DNA of 5,441 nucleotides from Planctomycetota bacterium (lineage in GTDB: Bacteria; Planctomycetota; Phycisphaerae; Sedimentisphaerales; Anaerohalosphaeraceae), in assembly GCA_003644215.1 (NCBI GenBank), contig QNBU01000087.1, forward strand, positions 1 to 5,441. The letters are read 5' to 3'. The notes below the pieces were generated by a model. The model worked only from the letters and a program-made list of their open reading frames with translations, made no database searches and had not been told where the DNA came from. This document shows positions 1-5,357 of this stretch, in pieces (the first letter of the stretch is position 1; each line of letters begins with the position of its first letter). Both the position numbers and the translations under genes were made by a program.

Positions 1-2
1 GC

Positions 3-185
3 CTCTTTTCTTTGGCTTGTGTCGAGCAGTTAGAAGGGGACATCGTCCGCACGCCTCGGATTGACTTGTCCAGCACCGAAATCCGTCGCCAATTGTCTTG
101 CGGCGGCGTACCGCCGGACGCGCTGCCCACAGGTGTTTTGCAGTATATCCAACAACATCATCTCTACAGTTGTGATAAACGCTGA
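3..185 (+). CDS. nadD: Nicotinate-nucleotide adenylyltransferase, C-terminal part (5' end outside window)
   Basis: This is the last 60 codons of a gene that begins before the window; the reading frame is open from the left edge and ends at TGA 183-185. NadD transfers AMP from ATP to nicotinate mononucleotide in the cytoplasm, giving deamido-NAD in NAD biosynthesis. The visible part has the late nucleotidyltransferase signature RIDLSSTEIRRQL (the SSTxIR motif that contacts the ATP phosphates), followed by the typical ending with a P-x-x-V-x-x-YI-x-x-x-x-LY pattern (here GVLQYIQQHHLY). In known NadD proteins this pattern lies at the extreme C-terminus, so the protein ends at about the usual place. 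The catalytic HxGH motif is outside the window and cannot be checked. CoaD and other nucleotidyltransferases share the SSTxIR region, but the YI...LY tail favours NadD. A promoter starts only 26 bases after the stop, so the next gene is probably transcribed on its own. Confidence 0.86.
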   Translation, partial: LFSLACVEQLEGDIVRTPRIDLSSTEIRRQLSCGGVPPDALPTGVLQYIQQHHLYSCDKR

Positions 186-211
186 ACTTTGTACCCAAAC
201 ACGGTTTTTCA

Positions 212-240
212 TTGACGATTTGCCCGGCGGTCTCTATAAT
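212..240 (+). promoter_or_regulatory. Sigma70-type promoter upstream of the HEAT-repeat gene
   Basis: The -35 box is TTGACG (212-217, five of six consensus bases) and the -10 box is TATAAT (235-240, exact), separated by an ideal 17 nt. Transcription would begin near 247, leaving a leader of about 106 nt before the ATG at 353. The promoter sits directly after the nadD stop and faces the HEAT gene and the atp genes. It is the best promoter match seen in the window. No mapped transcript supports it, so function is inferred from consensus and position. Confidence 0.72.
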
Positions 241-261
241 AGAAAGCGTGCATTCGGTCTG

Positions 262-299
262 TCTATACCTATTTTCTGTAACCTTTTATCAGGTATAGA
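262..299 (+). promoter_or_regulatory. Inverted repeat in the leader (candidate operator or 5' UTR hairpin)
   Basis: TCTATACCT (262-270) and AGGTATAGA (291-299) are perfect 9-base inverted repeats separated by 20 nt. They lie about 15 to 50 nt downstream of the predicted transcription start. The arms could form an RNA hairpin in the 5' leader or serve as two half-sites for a dimeric regulator. No T-run follows, so it does not look like an intrinsic terminator. The core CTATA of the left arm also occurs within the -10 region (234-238). The repeat is seen directly; a regulatory role is inference. Confidence 0.42.
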
Positions 300-352
300 G
301 TTGGAGTGTTTGTCGCAGGGTGAGAACGGACTAATTTATTTGGAGATTGTCG

Positions 353-2122
353 ATGAGACACAAAAGTTCTTTGATATGGGTGATGTTGGCGGGTTTGTTG
401 GTATGTCCGGCATTGTATGGGGCTGAGTTGGAAGAAAACTGGAATGATTTCCTGCATTACACGGCGATTGGCCGGTTCGAGCTTGCCGGGAGTTATGCCG
501 AGCAGATTATTGAAAGCCAGCCAGACCCGACACTTCTTCTGGATTTGTCTGAGAAAAATCAGGAGGGTTACCGTCTGTTGCTGAAGATACACGCCGACAG
601 TGATGAACTGCGCGAAGTCAGCGGTAAGGTTCTCGACCTGATCGAAGAGGGGCGGTATATTCGCCGGACTGATCCGAAGATCATTTCACAGGAGATTCAG
701 CGGCTCAGTACGACCATCAAGGGTCGCATTGCCGCCGAGCAGCGGCTCAAAAACGCTGGCGAATACGCGGTTTCTCAGATGCTGGCGGCGATGGCCGACC
801 CGGACCGGAAAAATGAGTTAGCTTATATCACCGAAGCGTTGCCGAAGATTGGCCGACCGGCGATCCGTCCGTTGGTGGCGGCATTGCAGATGCAGAATGT
901 GGCCGTTAAGGTTGAAATTATCCGATCGCTTGGCAAGATCGGGTATTATGAACCGCTGGCGTATTTGAAATATGAAATCGAGACCACTGATTCGGAGGTC
1001 ATCAGGACACAGGCGACCGCTGCCATCGAGCGGATTGACAGCGGCGCACTGAAAATTCCCGCCGCGGAGTTGTTTTTCCGGTTGGGTGAGAATTACTACG
1101 ACCAGGATGACTCACTGGCTGCGGCGGCTGAATATGATTTTGCGAATGTGTGGTTCTGGGACGCCGGCAAGCAGACCTTGATTCGCCGGGAAGTCAACAA
1201 AGAATACTTCGATGAACTGATGACGATGCGTGTTTGTGAATGGACCTTGAAGGCGGACGCGGCAGCCGGTAAAGCGATTGGACTGTGGATTGCGGCGTTT
1301 TTCCGTGCCGAATCTGTCGGCGAGCCGATGCCGGAGTACTTCGATGTCGGACATGCTGACGCGACGACCTATGCGACTACGGCGGGGCCGGAATATCTGC
1401 ATCAGGCACTGGAACGGGCGATTAATGACAAGGATGCGTATGTGGCTTTAGGTGTTGTTGAGGCGATGGCGGTCAATGCGGGCGAAAAATCGCTTCTGGT
1501 CCGATTGGAGACCGAACAACCGCTGGCCAAAGCATTGAGTTTTTCGGATCGTAAGGTGCGGTACAGCGCGGCGATTGCTTTTGCCGAGGCCAATCCGGTC
1601 AATGGTTTTGTCGGCAGTGATTTGATCGCCGAAAATCTGGCCGAGGCGGTTCTTGGACAGGACATCGATGAAATTGGGCCAGAAGTGGCTCAAAACTATG
1701 CACTGCGAGCCGTTGGGGCGATGTATAAACTGGCGGTCGTGCGAAACAAGATTGTGGACTTGTCAACAGCGATGCCAGCTCTGATTGAGGTTACGCAAAA
1801 ATCCAGCCCGCAAATGCGTGTGCTGGCTGCAGGGGTGCTGGCTCACCTGGAAAGCCCACAGGCACAGCGGGCAATCGCGGCGATGGCGATGGATGAGCAA
1901 AGCGATAACAGTGTTCGGATTGCCGCTTTTGGCTCACTGGCCTTGTCGGCGAAGATCAATGCGAATCTACTGTTGACCGAACAGATCGAAGTGATTTATG
2001 GGCTGGTCAGCTCGACAGAGACCGATGCGAATCTGCGTTCGGCGGCGGCCGGGGCCTATGGCGCCCTGAATCTGCCGAGCGAGCAGGTCAAAAATCTGAT
2101 TCTCGATCAGTCGAAATCGTAG
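353..2122 (+). CDS. Exported HEAT-repeat protein of unknown function
   Basis: This 589-residue protein begins with a likely signal peptide: a short basic start (MRHK), a hydrophobic stretch at residues 7-20, and a plausible cleavage site around ALYG/AELE (23/24). It should therefore act outside the cytoplasm. The mature part is almost all helical. HEAT-like helix pairs are clearest at residues 136-228, including GRPAIRPLVAAL and VAVKVEIIRSLGKIG, and recur at about 385-412, 474-500, 502-535 and 544-572. The middle (240-340) is rich in Trp, Tyr and Phe and fits the repeat less well. No catalytic motif is visible, so a scaffold or binding role is the general expectation for such folds. The ATG at 353 is chosen because GGAG (342-345) precedes it by 7 nt; a TTG at 347 would leave only one base after that site. 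The frame is intact. It lies between nadD and the atp genes on the same strand. Its partner and pathway are not known. Confidence 0.86.
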   Translation: MRHKSSLIWVMLAGLLVCPALYGAELEENWNDFLHYTAIGRFELAGSYAEQIIESQPDPTLLLDLSEKNQEGYRLLLKIHADSDELREVSGKVLDLIEEGRYIRRTDPKIISQEIQRLSTTIKGRIAAEQRLKNAGEYAVSQMLAAMADPDRKNELAYITEALPKIGRPAIRPLVAALQMQNVAVKVEIIRSLGKIGYYEPLAYLKYEIETTDSEVIRTQATAAIERIDSGALKIPAAELFFRLGENYYDQDDSLAAAAEYDFANVWFWDAGKQTLIRREVNKEYFDELMTMRVCEWTLKADAAAGKAIGLWIAAFFRAESVGEPMPEYFDVGHADATTYATTAGPEYLHQALERAINDKDAYVALGVVEAMAVNAGEKSLLVRLETEQPLAKALSFSDRKVRYSAAIAFAEANPVNGFVGSDLIAENLAEAVLGQDIDEIGPEVAQNYALRAVGAMYKLAVVRNKIVDLSTAMPALIEVTQKSSPQMRVLAAGVLAHLESPQAQRAIAAMAMDEQSDNSVRIAAFGSLALSAKINANLLLTEQIEVIYGLVSSTETDANLRSAAAGAYGALNLPSEQVKNLILDQSKS

Positions 2123-2203
2123 TGGCACGGCCATCCTGGCCGTGATTGGCGGATTGAAAGCCCACGCTACATAGATTCACGGGCTCCGAAGCCCGTGCCA
2201 CAC
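2121..2203. repeat. Palindromic intergenic element with two hairpins and terminal inverted repeats
   Basis: The HEAT-gene/atpZ gap is filled by a compact palindromic unit. Its ends, GTGGCACGG (2122-2130) and CCGTGCCAC (2193-2201), are a perfect 9-bp inverted repeat. Hairpin 1 is CACGGCCA-TCC-TGGCCGTG (2126-2144, 8-bp stem, 3-nt loop). Hairpin 2 is CACGGGCT-CCGA-AGCCCGTG (2178-2197, 8-bp stem, 4-nt loop). Between them AGCCC (2159-2163) could instead pair with GGGCT (2181-2185), so alternative folds exist. Neither hairpin is followed by a T-run, so this is not a standard terminator. The design resembles REP-type or small non-autonomous palindromic repeats found in many copies in some genomes, and similar GGCACGG...CCGTG units are, from memory, frequent in planctomycetes. 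Only one copy is present here, so genome-wide repetition is not shown. In mRNA it would form a structured spacer ahead of atpZ. Confidence 0.7.
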
Positions 2204-2220
2204 TAATGGGAAAGGATTCT

Positions 2221-2493
2221 ATGGCTCGAAGGCGGAAAAACCAGCCAACCGACGCATCGTTTTATCGTGCGGCGTTTCGATGGATGGGCGTTGGCATAGA
2301 ATTCTGCTTAGTTATCGGTTTTTTTGTATTTGGCGGCTATTGGCTCGATAAGCTTGAGAATACCAGCCCGGGATGGATGATTCTGGGTTTTTTTATTGGA
2401 TTTGCGGTGATGATGTACATCATTATCAAACGCGCTAAGCAGACCGAACAGGAATTTGACCAGGAAAGCTGCGACGACGAAACGGACCAATGA
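2221..2493 (+). CDS. atpZ: AtpZ/AtpI-family accessory protein of F1F0 ATP synthase
   Basis: This 90-residue membrane protein has two transmembrane helices (about 24-41 and 51-69), a basic N-terminus (MARRRK) and an acidic C-terminal tail (EQEFDQESCDDETDQ). The pattern G-x-x-x-E with GGYWLDK (38-44), then a T-x-P turn (48-50) and a second helix ending in basic residues, is the hallmark of the AtpZ family (ATPase gene 1 family). Members lie at the head of atp operons and, with AtpI, have been linked to Mg2+ supply and c-ring assembly. The start at 2221 is preferred: GGGAAAGGA (2208-2216) lies just upstream, while an in-frame ATG at 2206, giving 95 residues, has no ribosome binding site and overlaps that same sequence. 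The stop overlaps the atpI start as ATGA, implying translational coupling. The family assignment is firm; the exact role is less certain. Confidence 0.88.
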   Translation: MARRRKNQPTDASFYRAAFRWMGVGIEFCLVIGFFVFGGYWLDKLENTSPGWMILGFFIGFAVMMYIIIKRAKQTEQEFDQESCDDETDQ

Positions 2494-2960
2494 GGATGAA
2501 AAACAACCAGCCAAGTCCGTTTTTTATGGTTTTTCCGTGGGGAAAAGTCGCCGGAATGTTGTTTTTAGTCGTTTTGGGGGCTATGTTCATCTATCGACTT
2601 AGCGAAACCGGCGGCGCACATGTCAACCAGGCCTGTCTTTTTTCGATGATCGTCGCGGCTGTGGCGGGGCTGCTGGGCCTGTATGCTGTCGGTAAGACAT
2701 GGGGTCGGGACATTTATTGGGTCATGGTAGGCGTTATGATCGCTTGTGTTATTCGGTTGTTGATTGGTGGGGTCGGAGTTGCTATAATTACGCTTTTTAC
2801 CAGTATACACCGGAGTTGGTTTGTCTTGTTTTTGGGCGTTTACTATCTCGGCTTTCTGGCCGTTGATACATGGTTTGCCCTGTGGGTACTGCGAAACAGT
2901 GAATTAAAAGATCGGAAACAAAAAATACATGGCAATGTATGGGACATGCTTATTAGCTAA
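2490..2960 (+). CDS. atpI: ATP synthase subunit I-like membrane protein
   Basis: This 156-residue protein has four predicted transmembrane helices, at about 18-36, 47-68, 76-103 and 109-134, with a basic C-terminal tail (RNSELKDRKQK). That topology, its size and its place between atpZ and atpB match AtpI, an accessory subunit that is not part of the finished enzyme but helps c-ring assembly and, in Bacillus, Mg2+ homeostasis. Helix 3 holds an Arg (R89) and helix 4 an Asp (D126), charged residues unlikely to sit in lipid without a partner. AtpI sequences diverge strongly, so the name rests more on topology and context than on motifs. The ATG at 2490 overlaps the atpZ stop (ATGA); a second ATG follows at 2496. 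No good ribosome binding site precedes either, which fits coupled translation. Its last 32 bases overlap atpB in another frame. A candidate internal promoter lies within it. Confidence 0.74.
   Translation: MRMKNNQPSPFFMVFPWGKVAGMLFLVVLGAMFIYRLSETGGAHVNQACLFSMIVAAVAGLLGLYAVGKTWGRDIYWVMVGVMIACVIRLLIGGVGVAIITLFTSIHRSWFVLFLGVYYLGFLAVDTWFALWVLRNSELKDRKQKIHGNVWDMLIS
2760..2788 (+). promoter_or_regulatory. Candidate internal promoter within atpI, reading toward atpB
   Basis: TTGATT (2760-2765) and TATAAT (2783-2788) are separated by 17 nt, and TG at 2780-2781 one base before the -10 box makes an extended -10 element. Transcripts would begin near 2795 and carry atpB onward without atpZ and atpI. Internal promoters in atpI are known in E. 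coli, which makes the position plausible. It lies in coding DNA for a hydrophobic helix, so chance resemblance is quite possible. Confidence 0.35.
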
Positions 2961-3735
2961 GCTGAATCCGCTTGAACATGTGATCAGTCACGAACTCTTT
3001 AGCGTTTCAATCATGGGCAAGGAGTTGGCGTTTACAAACCATATGCTTATGGTCGGTGTGGGCTCGATTGTACTGATGATCGCTTTGCCGCTGGTTATCC
3101 GAAAACGCCAACTTGTCCCGAATGGCTTTTACAATATTATTGAAACGATTTGTGTTTTTATCCGAGAAGATGTGTGCCGTCCGTTTCTCAAGGGCCACAC
3201 TGACCGGTATATAGGTTATTTGTGGTCGATTTTCTTTTTTATCCTGACCCTGAATCTTCTGGGGATGGTTCCGTTTAATGCGGCGATTGGCATCCTTATC
3301 GGTGAGCAAAACAATCTTTCCGGTGCGGCGACCGCGAACCTGTATGTAACCGGAGCGCTGGCGTCGTTTGCGTTTTTATTGTTCCACGCCGCCGGCATTT
3401 ATGAAAAGGGTTTTGTGAAGTATTTTGCGACTTTGGCGCCGCCAGTACCGTGGCCGATGATGCCGTTTATGTTCTTTATGGAATTGGTCAGTTCGTTTGT
3501 GCGTTTGTTTTCGTTAGCCATTCGGCTGTTTGCAAATATTCTGGCCGGACACATCCTGTTGGCGGTGCTGTTGGGATTTATTATTTTGTTTAAGAATTTC
3601 ATGGTGGCATTCTCTTCGATTTTGGCGACGACTTTGATGAGTTTACTGGAGATTTTTGTGGCCTTTTTGCAGGCGTATATTTTCACCTTTTTGACAGCTA
3701 TTTTTATTGGTTTCGCAATTAACGAAGAACATTAG
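2929..3735 (+). CDS. atpB: ATP synthase F0 subunit a
   Basis: Subunit a forms the two half-channels through which ions reach and leave the rotating c-ring. The 268-residue product is of normal length and has multiple membrane helices (first at about 38-58, last at about 240-262). The essential Arg is R199, in SLAIRLFANILAGH, matching E. coli R210. H208 stands where E. coli has E219, and E241 (in LLEIFVAFLQAY) stands where E. coli has H245. This swapped pair is the arrangement of mitochondrial and many other bacterial enzymes, not of enterobacteria. Q248 matches the conserved Gln252. The NPLEHV motif at 13-18 is the usual N-terminal opening, which forces the start upstream of 2962 and hence inside the end of atpI. 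GGAAA (2914-2918), 10 nt before ATG 2929, is a weak ribosome binding site; ATG 2935 is an alternative. The 32-nt overlap suggests coupled translation with atpI. Confidence 0.97.
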   Translation: MAMYGTCLLAKLNPLEHVISHELFSVSIMGKELAFTNHMLMVGVGSIVLMIALPLVIRKRQLVPNGFYNIIETICVFIREDVCRPFLKGHTDRYIGYLWSIFFFILTLNLLGMVPFNAAIGILIGEQNNLSGAATANLYVTGALASFAFLLFHAAGIYEKGFVKYFATLAPPVPWPMMPFMFFMELVSSFVRLFSLAIRLFANILAGHILLAVLLGFIILFKNFMVAFSSILATTLMSLLEIFVAFLQAYIFTFLTAIFIGFAINEEH

Positions 3736-3775
3736 TTAGTTCGTGGTTCGGAGTTTGTAGTTAAAGGAAGTTAAC

Positions 3776-3800
3776 CCATTTTTTTGGAGGTTTTAGCAAG
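3776..3800 (+). promoter_or_regulatory. Strong, T-rich translation initiation region of atpE
   Basis: GGAGG (3786-3790) is the best Shine-Dalgarno match in the operon. It sits 10 nt before the ATG at 3801 and is flanked by T-runs (seven T at 3779-3785, four T at 3791-3794). U-rich sequence near a Shine-Dalgarno site is a known enhancer of atpE translation in E. coli, where c must be made in excess of the other subunits. The same purpose is inferred here. Confidence 0.6.
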
Positions 3801-4121
3801 ATGTTAGAAATGATTATGATGGTTCCAATGATGCTGGCAGAGGTTGCTACGGAAGTTAAGCCGGAGTCGTCGATGCAGGTCATCCACAACTTTGATGCTC
3901 TGGCCAAAGGTCTTGGTGTTTTGGGCGGTGTACTTGGCGCCGGCTTGATCGTCATCGGAGCCGGTAAGGGCATCGGTCAGTTAGCCGGCAGCGCTGTTGA
4001 GGCAATCGCACGACAGCCGGAAGCGGGCGGACGAATTTTCACGACGATGATTATCGCCGCGGCTCTGATCGAAGGTGTTACGCTGTTTGCGTTGATCATC
4101 TGTCTGCTGGCGGTTTTGTAA
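3801..4121 (+). CDS. atpE: ATP synthase F0 subunit c (proteolipid)
   Basis: Subunit c forms the rotor ring that carries protons across the membrane. The product is 106 residues. Helix 1 (about 33-58) contains the ring-packing glycine motif GAGKGIG (53-59). The polar loop has the conserved RQP (71-73) that contacts gamma and epsilon. Helix 2 (about 79-106) carries the ion-binding carboxylate E91 in AALIEGVTLF. Gly follows E91 where Na+ enzymes have Ser or Thr, and Ile58 occupies the place of the Na+-binding Gln32 of Ilyobacter, so proton coupling is inferred. The protein is about 25 residues longer than usual at its N-terminus: a Met-rich hydrophobic stretch (MLEMIMMVPMMLAEVATE) precedes the first helix. 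An in-frame ATG at 3873 (M25), with GGAG 6 nt upstream, would give a standard 82-residue form. The start at 3801 has the stronger site and is kept. A single c gene is seen. Confidence 0.95.
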   Translation: MLEMIMMVPMMLAEVATEVKPESSMQVIHNFDALAKGLGVLGGVLGAGLIVIGAGKGIGQLAGSAVEAIARQPEAGGRIFTTMIIAAALIEGVTLFALIICLLAVL

Positions 4122-4154
4122 ACAAGAGTGAATTCTGAAGACCGGGGATAATCG

Positions 4155-4757
4155 ATGAGATATCGCGGGATCATAACGGTTCTGTGGCTATTGTGTCTGC
4201 TGTCGCTACCAGTGATGGCGGCCGAGGCCGAACATGCCGACCCAGAGGAAGCCAGCCACTTTAAGCTTTTCGGCTATGGTCCGGGTGAGTACCTTTGGAC
4301 GCTGGTGTGGTTTGGTGTGCTGTTGGTGGTGTTGTGGAAGTTTGCCTGGAAGCCGATGCTGGCTGGGTTGACCAACCGTACCGAACATATCGAAAAGCAG
4401 ATATCCGATGCGGAAAAAACGCGGGCCGAGGCCAAAAAAGTACTCGGCGAGTACGGCGCCAAACTGGCCGACGCGGAGCGACAGGGGCGGGACATCATTG
4501 GCGCTCGCACCAAAGAAGCCGAAAAGCAGGCCAAGGAAGTCCACCGAAAAACACAAAAAGAACTCCAGGAGAAAAAGGTTCGTGCCGAGGCCGACCTTGA
4601 CCGTGAGCGACTGGAGGCCGCCGACGAACTCTGGGACCAGACCGGCGATATTATTCGCAAGCTGGGCCAGGAGGTCTTTGGCAAAACGCTGGACGGCGAC
4701 GATAACCAAAAACTGATTGACGAGGCGATTGCCCGGCTGAAAGAACAGCAGGGATAA
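4155..4757 (+). CDS. atpF: ATP synthase F0 subunit b, with probable N-terminal signal peptide
   Basis: Subunit b is the peripheral stalk that holds F1 still against the rotating c-ring. The 200-residue product starts with a typical export signal: basic MRYR, hydrophobic residues 6-20, and a cleavage-like site PVMA/AEAE (22/23). An acidic linker follows, then the usual b-subunit membrane helix (about 46-66, LWTLVWFGVLLVVLWKFAWKPM). Residues 72-158 are a long, highly charged coiled coil with many Ala, Glu, Lys and Arg, and the C-terminal KLGQEVFG...LIDEAIARL region is the delta-binding end. Standard b subunits of about 155-165 residues have no such leader, so the extra length is N-terminal. GGGGA (4144-4148), 6 nt before the ATG, supports this start, and no site precedes the later ATG at 4215. 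No second b or b' gene is present, so a homodimer is expected. The gap to atpH is 9 nt. Confidence 0.94.
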   Translation: MRYRGIITVLWLLCLLSLPVMAAEAEHADPEEASHFKLFGYGPGEYLWTLVWFGVLLVVLWKFAWKPMLAGLTNRTEHIEKQISDAEKTRAEAKKVLGEYGAKLADAERQGRDIIGARTKEAEKQAKEVHRKTQKELQEKKVRAEADLDRERLEAADELWDQTGDIIRKLGQEVFGKTLDGDDNQKLIDEAIARLKEQQG

Positions 4758-4766
4758 TAAATCGAA

Positions 4767-5342
4767 ATGGCTCGTAATGCGAAACATATTGTTCATGAGA
4801 TTTACAGTGATGTGATGTTTGAGCTGGCTCAGGAGGCCGGGTTGATCGATCAGGTGATGGACGATCTTGGGGCCATCGGCGGGATTCTTCAGGATGAGCC
4901 GGAGTTTTTGTCACTGCTGACGCTCAGTGAGGTCAAGCCAGCCGAAAAGGCACAGATCGTCCGCCGGGTGTTTAAGGATCGAGTTAACGGTTTAACACTG
5001 GACTTTTTGTGTGTGCTGGCCAAGCGGAACCGGATGAACTTTCTGCACGGCATCGGACAGCGGTATCAAACGCTTTCCGACGAACATAAACATCTGCACC
5101 GGATCGAAGTTACGCTGGCTAAGGAACCGCAGGACGGCGAGCTTGAAAGGATCAGAAGTGACATCAGGGATGCCATCAATGCTGAGATTAAATTGTCGGT
5201 AACGGTGGACCCGGATATCATCGGCGGTATCGTGATCCGAAAGGGCGATCTGATGATCGACAATTCGGTGCGAACGATTCTTGATCGGACTGTCGATGCG
5301 GTCGTGGAGCGAGCGAAACAGATTGAAAATCAAAAAGACTGA
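4767..5342 (+). CDS. atpH: ATP synthase F1 subunit delta (OSCP homologue)
   Basis: Delta sits on top of the F1 head and joins the alpha subunit N-termini to the C-terminal end of the b stalk. The 191-residue product has the normal length and two-part build: a helical N-terminal domain (about 1-105, starting NAKHIVHEIYSDVMFELAQEAG) and a C-terminal domain with the family signature VDPDIIGGIVIRKGDLMID (147-165), where the GG pair and the following basic residue are diagnostic. The ATG at 4767 begins 9 nt after the atpF stop; AGGGA (4750-4754), at the end of atpF, lies 12 nt upstream and is the nearest ribosome binding site, so some coupling with atpF is likely. The gap to atpA is 15 nt. Nothing in the protein looks unusual. 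Confidence 0.95.
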   Translation: MARNAKHIVHEIYSDVMFELAQEAGLIDQVMDDLGAIGGILQDEPEFLSLLTLSEVKPAEKAQIVRRVFKDRVNGLTLDFLCVLAKRNRMNFLHGIGQRYQTLSDEHKHLHRIEVTLAKEPQDGELERIRSDIRDAINAEIKLSVTVDPDIIGGIVIRKGDLMIDNSVRTILDRTVDAVVERAKQIENQKD

Positions 5343-5357
5343 GATTGAGTCGAGAGT

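Noticed and set aside
248..298. Leader peptide from GTG 248 (16 codons)
   Set aside because: It would start at about the first transcribed base with no room for a ribosome binding site, and its codons show no regulatory amino-acid run.
353..415. HEAT protein as a lipoprotein (Cys18 in LLVC)
   Set aside because: The residue before the Cys is Val, not Gly, Ala or Ser as a lipobox needs. A standard signal peptide with cleavage a few residues later fits better.
61..426. 121-codon + strand frame spanning the nadD end, the promoter region and the HEAT gene start
   Set aside because: It runs out of frame through the NadD coding end and across the promoter and leader. No ribosome binding site or recognisable protein is present.
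2146..2173. Possible promoter TTGGCG with TACATA in the element before atpZ
   Set aside because: Both boxes are poor matches with a 16-nt spacer and lie in the palindromic element. A dedicated atpZ promoter is not supported by sequence alone.
2126..2197. Hairpins 2126-2144 and 2178-2197 as intrinsic terminators for the HEAT gene
   Set aside because: Both stems are GC-rich and perfect, but neither is followed by a T-run (GATTGG and CCACAC follow). They fit a palindromic repeat better, though some attenuation cannot be excluded.
3760..3785. Terminator between atpB and atpE: GTTAA/TTAAC stem followed by seven T
   Set aside because: The stem is only 5 bp and mostly A-T, and the T-run is better explained as part of the U-rich atpE translation start region. 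A terminator inside the F0 genes is unlikely.
4206..4796. Long open frame on the - strand (196 codons) opposite atpF, plus further open frames on both strands across the same stretch
   Set aside because: The region is rich in GCC, GAG and AAG-type codons and poor in TA dinucleotides, so stops are rare in all frames. AtpF in the + frame has clear family features and a ribosome binding site; the antisense products have none.
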